Assembly (NCBI RefSeq): GCF_000340885.1
Contig: NC_020291.1
Span: forward strand, 2,665,001 to 2,729,000
Direction of reading: 5' to 3'
DNA: 64,000 nucleotides
Origin: Clostridium saccharoperbutylacetonicum N1-4(HMT)
Lineage (GTDB): Bacteria; Bacillota; Clostridia; Clostridiales; Clostridiaceae
Program-made: the position numbers and the translations under genes
The notes under the pieces: generated by a model
The model's database searches: none
What the model saw: only the letters and a program-made list of their open reading frames with translations
Told to the model about the DNA's origin: nothing
Shown: piece by piece, positions 45,488 through 53,821 of the stretch
Layout: every line of letters starts with the position of its first letter
Position numbering within the stretch: position 1 is the stretch's first letter

Positions 45488-46057
45488 ATGATGAAAATTA
45501 AAGAACTGAATCAAGAAGAAATAATTAAGGTATATAATGAACATATGATATTAGACTTCCCTAGTGAAGAGCTAAAACCTGTTGAGGTAATGCTAAATCT
45601 TTTAAAGAAAAAAATCTATATATGCTATGGGTTGTATGATAATGAAGATTTATTAGCTTATGCATTTATTGTAACTTTAAAAGAATATATGTTGATTGAT
45701 TACTATGCAGTTTGCGAAAAACATAGAAATAAGGGGATAGGAAGTAAATTGCTAGCTATTTTAAAGGAACAATGTAAAGATTATAACGGTATTTTTGTAG
45801 AAGTTGAAAAAGTAGAAGAGGCTTTTGAGGATGCTGAAAAATTAATACGTAAGAGAAGGATAGAATTTTATGAGAGAAATGGATTTAAAATGACTAAAAT
45901 TTCAATAGAATTATTTAAAGTTAATTTTTCTGTAATGTGTTTATACAACAAAAAAACTGAGGAGTCAGTTATTTATAAAGGACTGGAGGGTATATATAAA
46001 GAAATAGTTAAAGGTAAGCTTTATCTTGATAATGTAAAGCTTAGTTTGTTGAATTAA
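45488..46057 (+). CDS. GNAT-family N-acetyltransferase
   Basis: 189 residues. The acetyl-CoA binding motif A is visible as YYAVCEKHRNKGIGSKLLAIL (about 75-95; Q/RxxGxG/A pattern RNKGIG), followed by motif B with FYERNGFKM. The substrate is unknown. RBS is weak. A Nudix gene follows 16 nt downstream, so the two are probably cotranscribed. Confidence 0.87.
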   Translation: MMKIKELNQEEIIKVYNEHMILDFPSEELKPVEVMLNLLKKKIYICYGLYDNEDLLAYAFIVTLKEYMLIDYYAVCEKHRNKGIGSKLLAILKEQCKDYNGIFVEVEKVEEAFEDAEKLIRKRRIEFYERNGFKMTKISIELFKVNFSVMCLYNKKTEESVIYKGLEGIYKEIVKGKLYLDNVKLSLLN

Positions 46058-46073
46058 TTTATAGGAGATATGT

Positions 46074-46670
46074 ATGATGAAAGAATTATTAACAGTATAT
46101 AATGAACAATTAGAAGAAGTAGGAATATTGTCTAGGGATGAAATCCATAAAAAGGGACTTAAGCACAAAGTAGTTCATTGCTGGATAATAGAAAGAGGAG
46201 AAATTGGCATCTATTTATATTTTCAACAAAGATCCTTTAACAAATCAGATTTTCCAGGTATGTATGATATAGCTTGTGCAGGTCATATTGATGCAGGAGA
46301 AGAGGCAGAAATAGCTATGATACGGGAATTAGATGAGGAAATTGGATTAAATATAAACAAAAATGATTTGAAATACCTAGGAAGAAAATTTGAAGCTTTT
46401 CAAAAGGGAGAATTTTTTGATAATGAAATATGTGAAATGTATCTTTTAGAAGTAAAGGATAATACTAAATTTATTTTAGGGGACGAAGTTGAAGATATGG
46501 TGAGAGTATCAGTAATTGAATATGAAAAGTGGATTAATAAAGAATTGAAAGAATTAGAAGTATCTTCAATTGAAGGAAGTAAGAAAGTTGTTCTTAGAGA
46601 GGATAATATATGTCCTCATATTAGGGAATATAATGAAAGATTACTTGAAACTGTATATAAGGGAAAATAG
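46074..46670 (+). CDS. Nudix hydrolase (YfcD/isopentenyl-diphosphate isomerase-like subgroup)
   Basis: 198 residues. A complete Nudix box starts GHIDAGEEAEIAMIRELDEE and continues IGL (about 81-103), with the RExxEE catalytic helix. The N-terminal LTVYNEQLEEVGILSRDEIHKKGLKHKVVHCWI type layout is shared with YfcD and IPP-isomerase-like Nudix enzymes; it may hydrolyse a nucleoside diphosphate-X compound, substrate unknown. AGGAGAT lies upstream of two adjacent ATGs (46074 and 46077). Confidence 0.9.
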   Translation: MMKELLTVYNEQLEEVGILSRDEIHKKGLKHKVVHCWIIERGEIGIYLYFQQRSFNKSDFPGMYDIACAGHIDAGEEAEIAMIRELDEEIGLNINKNDLKYLGRKFEAFQKGEFFDNEICEMYLLEVKDNTKFILGDEVEDMVRVSVIEYEKWINKELKELEVSSIEGSKKVVLREDNICPHIREYNERLLETVYKGK

Positions 46671-46696
46671 AAAATAAATTAAGTTATTAACTTAAA

Positions 46697-46746
46697 ATAA
46701 GCAAAACGTTACTTTTGAAATTATTTAAATGTAACGTTTTGCTTAT
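46697..46746. terminator. Bidirectional stem-loop between Nudix and ECF genes
   Basis: ATAAGCAAAACGTTAC pairs perfectly with GTAACGTTTTGCTTAT (16 bp, 18-nt loop), between convergent genes. T-rich sequence is present on both sides. Confidence 0.8.
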
Positions 46747-46780
46747 ATAAGTTTTTAGGTGTACATTAATATATAGTTAA

Positions 46781-47392
46781 TTAGTTTATGGACTTATTTT
46801 TTGCAACAGGAAAAAGTAATCCAGAAGTTTTTAAAACAGGTCTTATAACATTATAGATGGTGCTTACTAATATAACTGAGACAACAGCATTAATAAAAGT
46901 TGCAAACACACTAAATTTGGCTAGGATAGCAGCCATTTGCTGTGGTTGACCAAGAATATATTGTTTATAAAAATATCCAACAATAGGATCAAAAACAACA
47001 TTAAAAGATAATCCTCCAATAGCAGCAATTATTGTCCATCTGGCAATATATTTTTTATCATAACTTTGATCTATTTTAGCAAAGTTATGAGCAATTAATC
47101 CAGTAATTAATCCAATACACAATTTCAAAATGAATGTTTTTGGTGCACCAATAGCATAGGTTGGATCTAACAAATCAGATATTGTCATTCCTATGGCACC
47201 AGATAAGCCACCATACAAACCTCCAAGAAGTAAAGCAGCCAAAACACAAAAAGCATTTCCCACATGCAGAGATACTGCATCACCACCTGCTACTGGTATT
47301 TTAATTGAAAGAAAAGTAAAAGATACAAAGCATAATGCAGCAAGTATTCCTGTTTGAAGTAATTTAATAAGTCGAGTGTTTTTATTTTCCAT
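46781..47392 (-). CDS. ECF transporter S component, substrate unknown
   Basis: 203 residues with about six helices. The stretch HVGNAFCVLAALLLGGLYGG followed by IGMTISDLLDP and FILKLCIGLITGLIAH fits the small substrate-binding (S) subunits of energy-coupling-factor vitamin transporters. Which vitamin or metal is bound cannot be told. It needs the shared EcfAAT module encoded elsewhere. RBS AAAGGGGGC. It lies ~106 bp downstream of bioY on the same strand but has its own promoter-like region with an inverted repeat. Confidence 0.82.
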   Translation of the reverse strand: MENKNTRLIKLLQTGILAALCFVSFTFLSIKIPVAGGDAVSLHVGNAFCVLAALLLGGLYGGLSGAIGMTISDLLDPTYAIGAPKTFILKLCIGLITGLIAHNFAKIDQSYDKKYIARWTIIAAIGGLSFNVVFDPIVGYFYKQYILGQPQQMAAILAKFSVFATFINAVVSVILVSTIYNVIRPVLKTSGLLFPVAKNKSIN

Positions 47393-47432
47393 ATAATATG
47401 CCCCCTTTGTAAAAACTATCTGTATATGAAAA

Positions 47433-47457
47433 TTCTGCTGTTATTATAACATCAGAA
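47433..47457 (-). promoter_or_regulatory. Inverted repeat over the putative -10 of the ECF S gene
   Basis: TTCTGCTGTTAT-T-ATAACATCAGAA, 12-bp arms with one mismatch. On the minus strand it contains TATAAT, with TTGCCT 18 nt upstream as a possible -35. A protein bound here would block transcription of the ECF S gene. The regulator is not identified; the site could name the substrate if a regulon match were found. Confidence 0.5.
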
Positions 47458-47498
47458 AAGTTAAAAAGGCAATTGTATGGATACATATAGGGTATCCT

Positions 47499-48050
47499 TT
47501 AAGCATATAATCCAGCAGTTATAAGTCTCTTTCTAATTTGTGGTCCAATCAATGCTGCAAGTATCATTTTTATTAAATCTCCTGGCAAAAAGGGAATAAC
47601 TGCAACTGATAGGGCTGAGTTAAACGGCATTTTAGTTAGATATGCTAGCCAAATAGTACCCAAAATATATGTAACTATTGAACCAAGTATCATTCCTAAT
47701 AAGCACATATAAATTTTGTTTGTAAATTTATCTATAAAGATTCCACTGATTGATGCCAAAAAAATAAATCCAATTAAATATCCACCTGTTGGGCCTAACA
47801 ATTTTGTGAATCCTCCTGAGAAACCTGAAAAGACAGGTAATCCAATAATTCCAATGAAAAGATAAACAATGCAGCTAATGGTTCCTTTTTTTCCACCTAA
47901 AGCATATATTGCAAAAAAAATAGCAAGATTAGTCAAGGAAACAGGAACTATTCCTATAGGAAGTGATAGGGGGCCTAAGATACAAATAACTGCAGTCATT
48001 ACACCAATCAAAGTCAATTGGCGAGTACTTATTCTTCTTGTATTTTCCAT
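47499..48050 (-). CDS. bioY: BioY, biotin ECF transporter S component
   Basis: 183 residues, six helices. BioY-specific features include LPIGIVPVSLTNLAIFFAIY, GLPVFSGFSGGFTKLLGPTG and FLPGDLIKMILAALIG. BioY binds biotin and imports it alone or with EcfAAT. An in-frame ATG at 48089 exists, but AAGGAGAATAGAAAT directly precedes the ATG at 48050. A BirA-type operator lies 76-108 bp upstream, so biotin repression is expected. Confidence 0.95.
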   Translation of the reverse strand: MENTRRISTRQLTLIGVMTAVICILGPLSLPIGIVPVSLTNLAIFFAIYALGGKKGTISCIVYLFIGIIGLPVFSGFSGGFTKLLGPTGGYLIGFIFLASISGIFIDKFTNKIYMCLLGMILGSIVTYILGTIWLAYLTKMPFNSALSVAVIPFLPGDLIKMILAALIGPQIRKRLITAGLYA

Positions 48051-48125
48051 ATTTCTATTCTCCTTAATAATGTTATAAAATATTAGCAAATTAATTTAGA
48101 TTTAGTATATAATTAATTATGTTTA

Positions 48126-48158
48126 TTGTCAACTTTAAAATTAAAAATTGGTTAACAA
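48126..48158 (-). promoter_or_regulatory. BirA-type biotin operator upstream of bioY
   Basis: Read on the minus strand: TTGTTAACC, 15 nt, AGTTGACAA. This matches the established BirA consensus in Firmicutes (TTGTTAACC-N14/16-GGTTGACAA-like) in both arms and spacing, and it stands in front of a biotin transporter gene. Confidence 0.85.
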
Positions 48159-48186
48159 ATAAAAATTAAAAAGGTTTATTAAATTT

Positions 48187-48500
48187 ATAGATATCCAATT
48201 TAATAATCAAACTTATAAATGTAATATATATGTAGTATTGAGAAACTATAATTGTAACACTACACCAGAAATCAGATACATTTTTCTGGAAGCAGGCATG
48301 TGAAATTGAGCTGATGATGGTTATTAGTGGAAGGTTGTTTCATTTTCTGCTTGTCATAAACTTACTTTAGGAACATGCAGAAATGAGTGCAACCTTCCAC
48401 TTAGAACCTTCCAGCGAAAATTTCACTAGTCCTTTGGAAGATAAATGTATCTGATTTCGGTAATTGTTGCATAAGTCTAATTCTCGCTTTGGATATCTAT
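48187..48500 (-). repeat. Dispersed palindromic element, family A, copy 3 (314 bp, inverted)
   Basis: Reverse-complement copy of the element at 2619, exactly the same length. Ends are ATAGATATCCAA and TTGGATATCTAT; the outer arms GAAATCAGATACATTT/AAATGTATCTGATTTC are conserved. The apical stem differs in sequence yet still pairs (GTGGAAGGTTG with CAACCTTCCAC). It lies between the bioY operator and the SIMPL gene. Confidence 0.88.
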
Positions 48501-48579
48501 GGAAATTATAACAATTTAGTGACTTTTGTTTCAATTAATCATAATATAAAATAATGAATATTTTCAGAGGGTGAAAATT

Positions 48580-49257
48580 ATGAATGTATTAGAGGATAAT
48601 GAGAAATATAGCTTTAACCATTATTCAAAAAGTCAATTAAATAATATAATTAAGGTTTTTGGAAAAGGTATATTAAGTGTAAAGCCTGATTTAGCTAAGT
48701 TGCTAATTGGAGTTATAACAGAAAATGTTCAATTAGAAGTGGCACAACAGGAAAATGCTCTTATAACCCAGAATGTTATTAATAGTATATTAGAAATTGG
48801 AGTATTTCCTGACAATATACAAACTCAAAACTATAATATACGAACAAAATATGATTATATTGAGGGTAAACAAGTTTTTAGAGGTTATGAGGTTACTAAT
48901 AATTTAAATGTTCTTATAACGAATATAAAGTCGGCGGGAGAAGTAATTGATACTGCTGTAAGAAATGGAGCAAATAATATTGGAGATCTCAATTTTCTTG
49001 TTTCAAATGAACAAAGATATTATTACGAAGTATTAAATAGAGCTGTCACAGATGCTCAAAATAAGGCAAGGGTTATGGGAAATAAATTAGGAGTGAGATT
49101 AAATGATATTCCCATAAGAATAGTTGAACTTGCTATGGGAAACATATCGCCATTACCAGCAATGACTTTTAAGTCTGTAAGTGGGACAACTCCTATTGAA
49201 GCAGGAGAAAATAATATTGAAGCAAACGTTGAAGCTGTATTTGAATATATGGAATAA
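48580..49257 (+). CDS. SIMPL-domain protein (DUF541)
   Basis: 225 residues. The SIMPL/DUF541 pattern is seen in VFGKGILSVKPDLAKLLIGV, YNIRTKYDYIEGKQVFRGYEVTNNL-type central sequence, and ARVMGNKLGVRL near the end. Bacterial members are mostly periplasmic or surface proteins linked to oxidative stress; here I see no signal peptide. GTG 48571 is in frame, but AGAGGG favours the ATG at 48580. Monocistronic. Confidence 0.85.
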   Translation: MNVLEDNEKYSFNHYSKSQLNNIIKVFGKGILSVKPDLAKLLIGVITENVQLEVAQQENALITQNVINSILEIGVFPDNIQTQNYNIRTKYDYIEGKQVFRGYEVTNNLNVLITNIKSAGEVIDTAVRNGANNIGDLNFLVSNEQRYYYEVLNRAVTDAQNKARVMGNKLGVRLNDIPIRIVELAMGNISPLPAMTFKSVSGTTPIEAGENNIEANVEAVFEYME

Positions 49258-49334
49258 AGTTTGATTTAAATTGATAATTAGTAAATAAAAAAGAAGTTAG
49301 TATTGAATTATTTAATTCTTTTTATATATTTGAA

Positions 49335-49373
49335 AAAAGCCAATGCTTTAGAATAATCCTAAACATTGGCTTA
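49335..49373 (+). terminator. Terminator after the SIMPL gene
   Basis: AAGCCAATG-TTTAG pairs with CTAAA-CATTGGCTT around a short loop; T-tract weak on the + strand, while an A-run precedes it, so it may act on both strands. Confidence 0.72.
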
Positions 49374-49382
49374 AAATTCATA

Positions 49383-49538
49383 TTATATCCAAAATACCGG
49401 TACTCTGATTTTGACACCTATCTCTCGATAGGTGGGTGTCCTCACAGATGTTTCAATCGCCCTTAATGCCTTAAATGGACTCACAGAAAGGTACATTTCT
49501 TCATCTAAATATTGAACTCCCGAAGTTAATATGTAGGT
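49383..49538 (-). pseudogene. Possible gene remnant, 51 codons
   Basis: On the minus strand an open stretch without start codon runs from a stop to TAA and reads protein-like, including DEEMYLSVSPFKALRAIETS and PTYREIGVKIRVPVFWI. Base composition is less AT-rich than the surrounding gap. I cannot name the family. The rest of the 582-bp gap shows only AT-rich sequence and the inverted repeat at 49770. Confidence 0.35.
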
Positions 49539-49769
49539 TCAAAATAAGAGCTTAACGTATATTTCAGAAAAACAATATATTTAATTCATGGAAACTTGTC
49601 CACGACTTAATGCTTTAAATTTTTTTAGTTCAATAAACAATATTGCTATTTAACTTAATTGAGCAGGAAAACCTTTGTTTTCTACTGCTAAATTATAATA
49701 ACATATTTATTTGATATGCACAAGAAAAATGTGCTGTGACGGTCAATGTAATATTTAGTAATTTTAAAA

Positions 49770-49821
49770 CTGTACAAATTTAAAATGGTAGAAATGTCTC
49801 CTTGGCACCAAATTTGTACAG
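49770..49821 (-). terminator. Inverted repeat at the 3' end of aguB
   Basis: CTGTACAAATTT and AAATTTGTACAG, 12 bp perfect with a 28-nt loop; on the minus strand GTTTTAAAATT follows. It probably ends the aguA-aguB transcript. Confidence 0.65.
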
Positions 49822-49839
49822 CTATGTTTTAAAAGAAAC

Positions 49840-50718
49840 TTATTTAATTATTAACTCTCCATCATAGGAAGTGATGATCTTATATAAATCAGGACGACGA
49901 TCTCTAAATATACCCCATTCAATACGTTGATTTTCTAATTGATCTAAATCGAACTCAGCAACTAAAACAGTTTCCTCTGTTCTATTAGCCTCAACAATTT
50001 TATTTCCTTGTGGTCCAGCAATAAAGGAAGAACCATAAAAGGTTATTTTAGAATCTTCATCTGCTTCAATACCAACTCTATTTGAAGCAATTACAGGAAT
50101 TAAGTTAGAAGCAGCATGCCCTAACATGCAAGCTTGCCAATGGTCTTTTGAATCAATTGAGCCATCTTGTGGTTCAGAGCCAATAGCTGTAGGGTAGAAT
50201 AGGATTTCTGCTCCCATTAAAGTCATACATCTAGCAGCTTCAGGATACCATTGATCCCAACAGATCCCAACACCAATTTTTCCATAACGAGTATTCCATA
50301 CCTTGAAGCCAGTATCCCCAGGATTAAAGTAGAATTTTTCCTCATATCCAGGACCATCAGGAATATGGCTCTTTCTATAGGTTCCAAGTACTTCACCATC
50401 AGCATCTATAATTGCTATGGAATTATATCTAGCATAGTTTTTCTTTTCGTAAAAGCTAATTGGAAGAACTACTTTTAATTCTTTAGCAATTTTTTTAAAA
50501 TGATTAATAGCTCTATTTTCTTCAACTGTTGAAGCATACACATAATAATCAGATTTTTCTTTTTGGCAAAAATATGGTGTTTCAAATAATTCTTGAAGTA
50601 AGATGATTTGAGCACCTTTATCAGCAGCGTCTCTAACAAATTGTTCTGCTTTAGAGATATTTTCGTCAATATTGTTAGAACAACTCATTTGTGTAGCAGC
50701 AACTTTAACATTTCTCAT
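49840..50718 (-). CDS. aguB: N-carbamoylputrescine amidase
   Basis: 292 residues, nitrilase superfamily. The Glu-Lys-Cys triad is seen in QIILLQELFETPYF (Glu), YRKSHIPDGPGYEEKFYF (Lys) and VGICWDQWYPEAAR (Cys). The PYF...SHIPDGPGYEEKFYF pattern and length match AguB, which hydrolyses N-carbamoylputrescine to putrescine, CO2 and ammonia. RBS GAGGTGAT. It starts 16 nt after the agmatine deiminase gene, completing the route from agmatine to putrescine. Confidence 0.94.
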   Translation of the reverse strand: MRNVKVAATQMSCSNNIDENISKAEQFVRDAADKGAQIILLQELFETPYFCQKEKSDYYVYASTVEENRAINHFKKIAKELKVVLPISFYEKKNYARYNSIAIIDADGEVLGTYRKSHIPDGPGYEEKFYFNPGDTGFKVWNTRYGKIGVGICWDQWYPEAARCMTLMGAEILFYPTAIGSEPQDGSIDSKDHWQACMLGHAASNLIPVIASNRVGIEADEDSKITFYGSSFIAGPQGNKIVEANRTEETVLVAEFDLDQLENQRIEWGIFRDRRPDLYKIITSYDGELIIK

Positions 50719-50734
50719 AACTTATCACCTCGTA

Positions 50735-51784
50735 TTATTTCTTATTAGCTCTGGAAGTTTTAACAAGTGGCATTTGTTGTGTTGTACAATGCACATTGCC
50801 ACCTTCTTTGATTACAGTAATTCCATCAACCGTTCTAATTCTTCTATTAGGAAAAGTTTCACTTAATACATTCTCAGCTAATTTGTCAGCTTCTTTAGCA
50901 GTTCCACCAAAGATAGGCAAAATAATGCCATCATTTACAAAATAAAAATTTAAATAACTTAAGGTTAATCTTTCACCTTCATATTCAACTCTAGGAGGTT
51001 GATTGATAGAAATTACTTCTAACTTTCTTCCCTTTGCATCAGTTGAGTTTTTTAGTATTTCAAGATTCTCTAAAGTGATTTCGTAGTTTTTATCATTTGG
51101 ATCGTCACAAGTTTGCATTATAATTTTCCCAGGAGCAGCAAAACAAGCAATGTTGTCTACATGACCATCAGTTTCATCACCATCTAAACCATTCTTTAAC
51201 CAAATGATTTTTTCAATATTCAAATATTGCTTTGCATAATTTTCAATTTGTTCCTTTGTAAGGTCAGGATTTCTATTAGGATTTAAAAGGCATTCTTCTG
51301 TAGTAAGTAAGGTACCTTCACCATCAACATGAATAGATCCACCTTCAAGAACAAGTGGTGCATCGAATTTCTTTACATTAAAATGTTCTAAGATTTTTGG
51401 AGCCACCATATCATCTAAATCCCATGGAGCATATTTTTCACCCCAAGCATTAAACTTCCAGTTAACTCCAGCTATATTGTAATTTTCATCAACGACAAAC
51501 GTTGGACCATTATCACGAAGCCATGCATCATTGTGATCAATTGGAAGAAAACTAATGTTTGAAGAAGCAAAAAGTTTAGTAACATCAGTTAAATCTTTTG
51601 GATTTACAATAACAGTGACTGGTTCAAATTCAGAAATTGCTTTTATATATTCTGCATATCCAAGACATACACTTTCATGATTTTCTGGATAACACATAGA
51701 TTCTTTGACAGGCCATGAAATGAATGTACGCTCATGAGTAGTCCATTCAGCAGGCATTTTATAATTTAAATCTTTTGGATACAT
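50735..51784 (-). CDS. aguA: Agmatine deiminase
   Basis: 349 residues from the preferred start. The guanidino-modifying enzyme family shows KMPAEWTTHERTFISWP, NDAWLRDNGPTFVVD, LEGGSIHVDGEGTLLTTE, DGDETDGHVDN and the C-terminal EGGNVHCTTQQMP with the catalytic Cys. It converts agmatine to N-carbamoylputrescine. An ATG 54 nt upstream (51838) is in frame but directly abuts a promoter -10, so it would lie at or before the transcription start. ATG 51784, preceded by TGGGG, gives MYPKDLNYKMPAEW and the usual family N-terminus. Operon with aguB. Confidence 0.93.
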   Translation of the reverse strand: MYPKDLNYKMPAEWTTHERTFISWPVKESMCYPENHESVCLGYAEYIKAISEFEPVTVIVNPKDLTDVTKLFASSNISFLPIDHNDAWLRDNGPTFVVDENYNIAGVNWKFNAWGEKYAPWDLDDMVAPKILEHFNVKKFDAPLVLEGGSIHVDGEGTLLTTEECLLNPNRNPDLTKEQIENYAKQYLNIEKIIWLKNGLDGDETDGHVDNIACFAAPGKIIMQTCDDPNDKNYEITLENLEILKNSTDAKGRKLEVISINQPPRVEYEGERLTLSYLNFYFVNDGIILPIFGGTAKEADKLAENVLSETFPNRRIRTVDGITVIKEGGNVHCTTQQMPLVKTSRANKK

Positions 51785-51838
51785 ACAATACCCCATTTCT
51801 TTAGGATTATATTTTGCTATATTTATAGCATCTATCAT

Positions 51839-51868
51839 ATAATAAACTGGCGTTTATTTCAATGTCAA
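51839..51868 (-). promoter_or_regulatory. Sigma-A-type promoter of aguA-aguB
   Basis: On the minus strand TTGACA (51868-51863), 18 nt, TATTAT (51844-51839). The near-consensus boxes sit just ahead of the first possible ATG and set the transcription start inside the longest aguA frame. A small palindrome TAAAC-TGGC-GTTTA lies in the spacer. Confidence 0.7.
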
Positions 51869-51960
51869 GATTTAAAGTGTATAAATATTTTGGAATAATA
51901 GTTTATATATAGTGAAACAATATTCATTGAATTAATTAAATATTAAATGGAGGTGTTTTT

Positions 51961-52377
51961 ATGAAGCTAGAAGGTTACTTTAGTGGTATAAAAGCTGCAA
52001 ATGATGCTGTAGAGACATTGAAGAGAGCAGGTATAACTGATGCAGCTGCAGATATAAATGAACATTATACAGGAAACAATAATCCAGGAACAAATCTTCC
52101 AACAACTGCAAGTAGTACAAATAGTTTGGCAAATTACGTTCTTACTAGTGACAGTCCCTTAGGTGATCCGATGTTAGGCCCTATGGCAGCAGCAAGTCCA
52201 ATGGTAAGTGGTTATGGTAAATTCGAAGAAATTGCAGATGTAAATTATAAAGTAATTGTTAATGCAGATGATCAAAATGCAGAAAAGGCAAAGCAAATTA
52301 TTGTAAAGATGGGCGGAGATTTAAATGATCCAAATTTTAAAATACCAGAAGGATTAAAAAATGTATCAATTAGATGA
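51961..52377 (+). CDS. Small cytoplasmic protein of unknown function
   Basis: 138 residues. It begins MKLEGYFSGIKAANDAVETL and ends with a beta-alpha-type segment (VNYKVIVNADDQNAEKAKQI). The middle (40-85) is rich in Asn/Thr/Pro/Met and probably flexible. The layout (GYF...AIETLK...G, then V.V..D) recalls the small YflT/17M-like stress proteins, but I would not assign it firmly. RBS GGAGGTG. Monocistronic. Confidence 0.7.
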   Translation: MKLEGYFSGIKAANDAVETLKRAGITDAAADINEHYTGNNNPGTNLPTTASSTNSLANYVLTSDSPLGDPMLGPMAAASPMVSGYGKFEEIADVNYKVIVNADDQNAEKAKQIIVKMGGDLNDPNFKIPEGLKNVSIR

Positions 52378-52606
52378 TTTAGTTACTAATATGATAAATA
52401 ATATGGATAAAAATATAGATTAAAGTGTTTTGAAAATTATTAGTCTGTAATTGTTTAAGGTCAAGTAGCTACAGATGGAGTGTATTTGTATAATTTAAAT
52501 ATACTCCTATTACTTTTATATTTTTTTTTAATAAGAGATGTAGTATGATTTTATTAAAGTGAAAATAAAAAGATTAATTATATGAAAGGTATCAAATATA
52601 GATAAT

Positions 52607-53719
52607 ATGAGTAATTTAGTAGACAATCGTAAGAAGATAAAATGGAGTAAAAAAAAGCTATGGGGTAGTGGATTATTACTTATTATTAGTGCTGGTTTAT
52701 TTGGAATGTCAAGGTATGTTAGTGGATTTGCAAACATATATTATGAAAATATTTACTTAAATTTAGTTAATGTAATTGGGAGAGGATTATCAATAATAAA
52801 ATTTTCAGTTTATGAATTAATCGTTATTGGATTTATTTTATTTATTTTTATTAAATTAATTATGTATATATATTTGAAATATAAGAAGAAAATATCGCTT
52901 AAAGAAATTATTATTAGGGCAACAGCTAATATTATTTTGTATATTTCAATTTTTATATTTTTAAATGCAGTGACTTTAGGGGTTAATGCTTTTAGACCAA
53001 GTTTTGCTAAGTTGACTGATTTGAAGAATAAAGATGTTTCAGAAGAAAATTTGACTGAACTTTGTAGTTATCTTAAAGACGAGCTTAATGAATCAGATAA
53101 TAAAATACAAAAGGATCAATATGGACTTTTAAAATTAGATGATAGCGTAAAGGAAGAAGGGATTAATAGTATGAAGAACTTGGGCGATAAATATTCTTGT
53201 CTCCAAGGATATTATCCGCTTCCTAAACCATATCTTTTTTCTAAAGTAATGTCCTATCAATTATTAGAGGGAGAAACAGATTTTACTTTAGAAGCCAATT
53301 ATAATAATGATATGCCTAAAGTCGATGTTCCAAGTACTATATGTCATGAATTAAGTCATGTAAGAGGATTTAATAATGAAGATGAAGCGAATTATATAGG
53401 TTTTTTAGCATGTATTAATTCTAATAATTATGAATATCAATATAGTGGATACTTAATGGCGTATTCTTACTGTATGAATGATTTATATGATTCGAATAAA
53501 GAGGCATTTAAAAAAATCAATAATGAACTTTCTATTAACGTTAAAGCAGAATTAAAAAATGATGCTTTATATTGGAATAAGTATAGAGGGAGAATATCTA
53601 AAATTCACAATGATGCTTACGATAAGTTGCTAAAAATAAGTGGACAGGAAAATGGTATTAAAAGCTATAATGCTGTTGTAAAGTTATTGGTTTCAGGATA
53701 CGGAGTTCAATTTAAATAA
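52607..53719 (+). CDS. DUF3810 membrane zincin-like protein
   Basis: 370 residues. Three N-terminal hydrophobic helices (about 20-38, 68-92, 105-128) lead to a large domain with the zinc-binding sequence STICHELSHVRGF (about 243-255) and a downstream Glu in NNEDEANYIGFLA, as in gluzincin metallopeptidases. The DUF3810 family is of unknown substrate. RBS is weak (ATATGAGT region); an alternative start is not obvious. Monocistronic. Confidence 0.82.
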   Translation: MSNLVDNRKKIKWSKKKLWGSGLLLIISAGLFGMSRYVSGFANIYYENIYLNLVNVIGRGLSIIKFSVYELIVIGFILFIFIKLIMYIYLKYKKKISLKEIIIRATANIILYISIFIFLNAVTLGVNAFRPSFAKLTDLKNKDVSEENLTELCSYLKDELNESDNKIQKDQYGLLKLDDSVKEEGINSMKNLGDKYSCLQGYYPLPKPYLFSKVMSYQLLEGETDFTLEANYNNDMPKVDVPSTICHELSHVRGFNNEDEANYIGFLACINSNNYEYQYSGYLMAYSYCMNDLYDSNKEAFKKINNELSINVKAELKNDALYWNKYRGRISKIHNDAYDKLLKISGQENGIKSYNAVVKLLVSGYGVQFK

Positions 53720-53786
53720 AGTGTTTATATAAAAATAAAGGTAATTATAATTATAAAAAAAATTATACAAATTATCAGAAAATATA

Positions 53787-53815
53787 TTGAATTCTGACAA
53801 TTTAAATGCTATAAT
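53787..53815 (+). promoter_or_regulatory. Near-consensus promoter of the non-coding RNA locus
   Basis: TTGAAT (53787-53792), 17-nt spacer, TATAAT (53810-53815). The expected start is about 53822. No gene begins within 300 nt downstream, so the product is an RNA or a long leader. Confidence 0.7.
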
Positions 53816-53821
53816 AAATAC

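Noticed and set aside
49419..49440. Hairpin CACCTATC/GATAGGTG as a terminator or RNA
   Set aside because: It falls inside the coding-like remnant and has no T-tract; probably coincidental.
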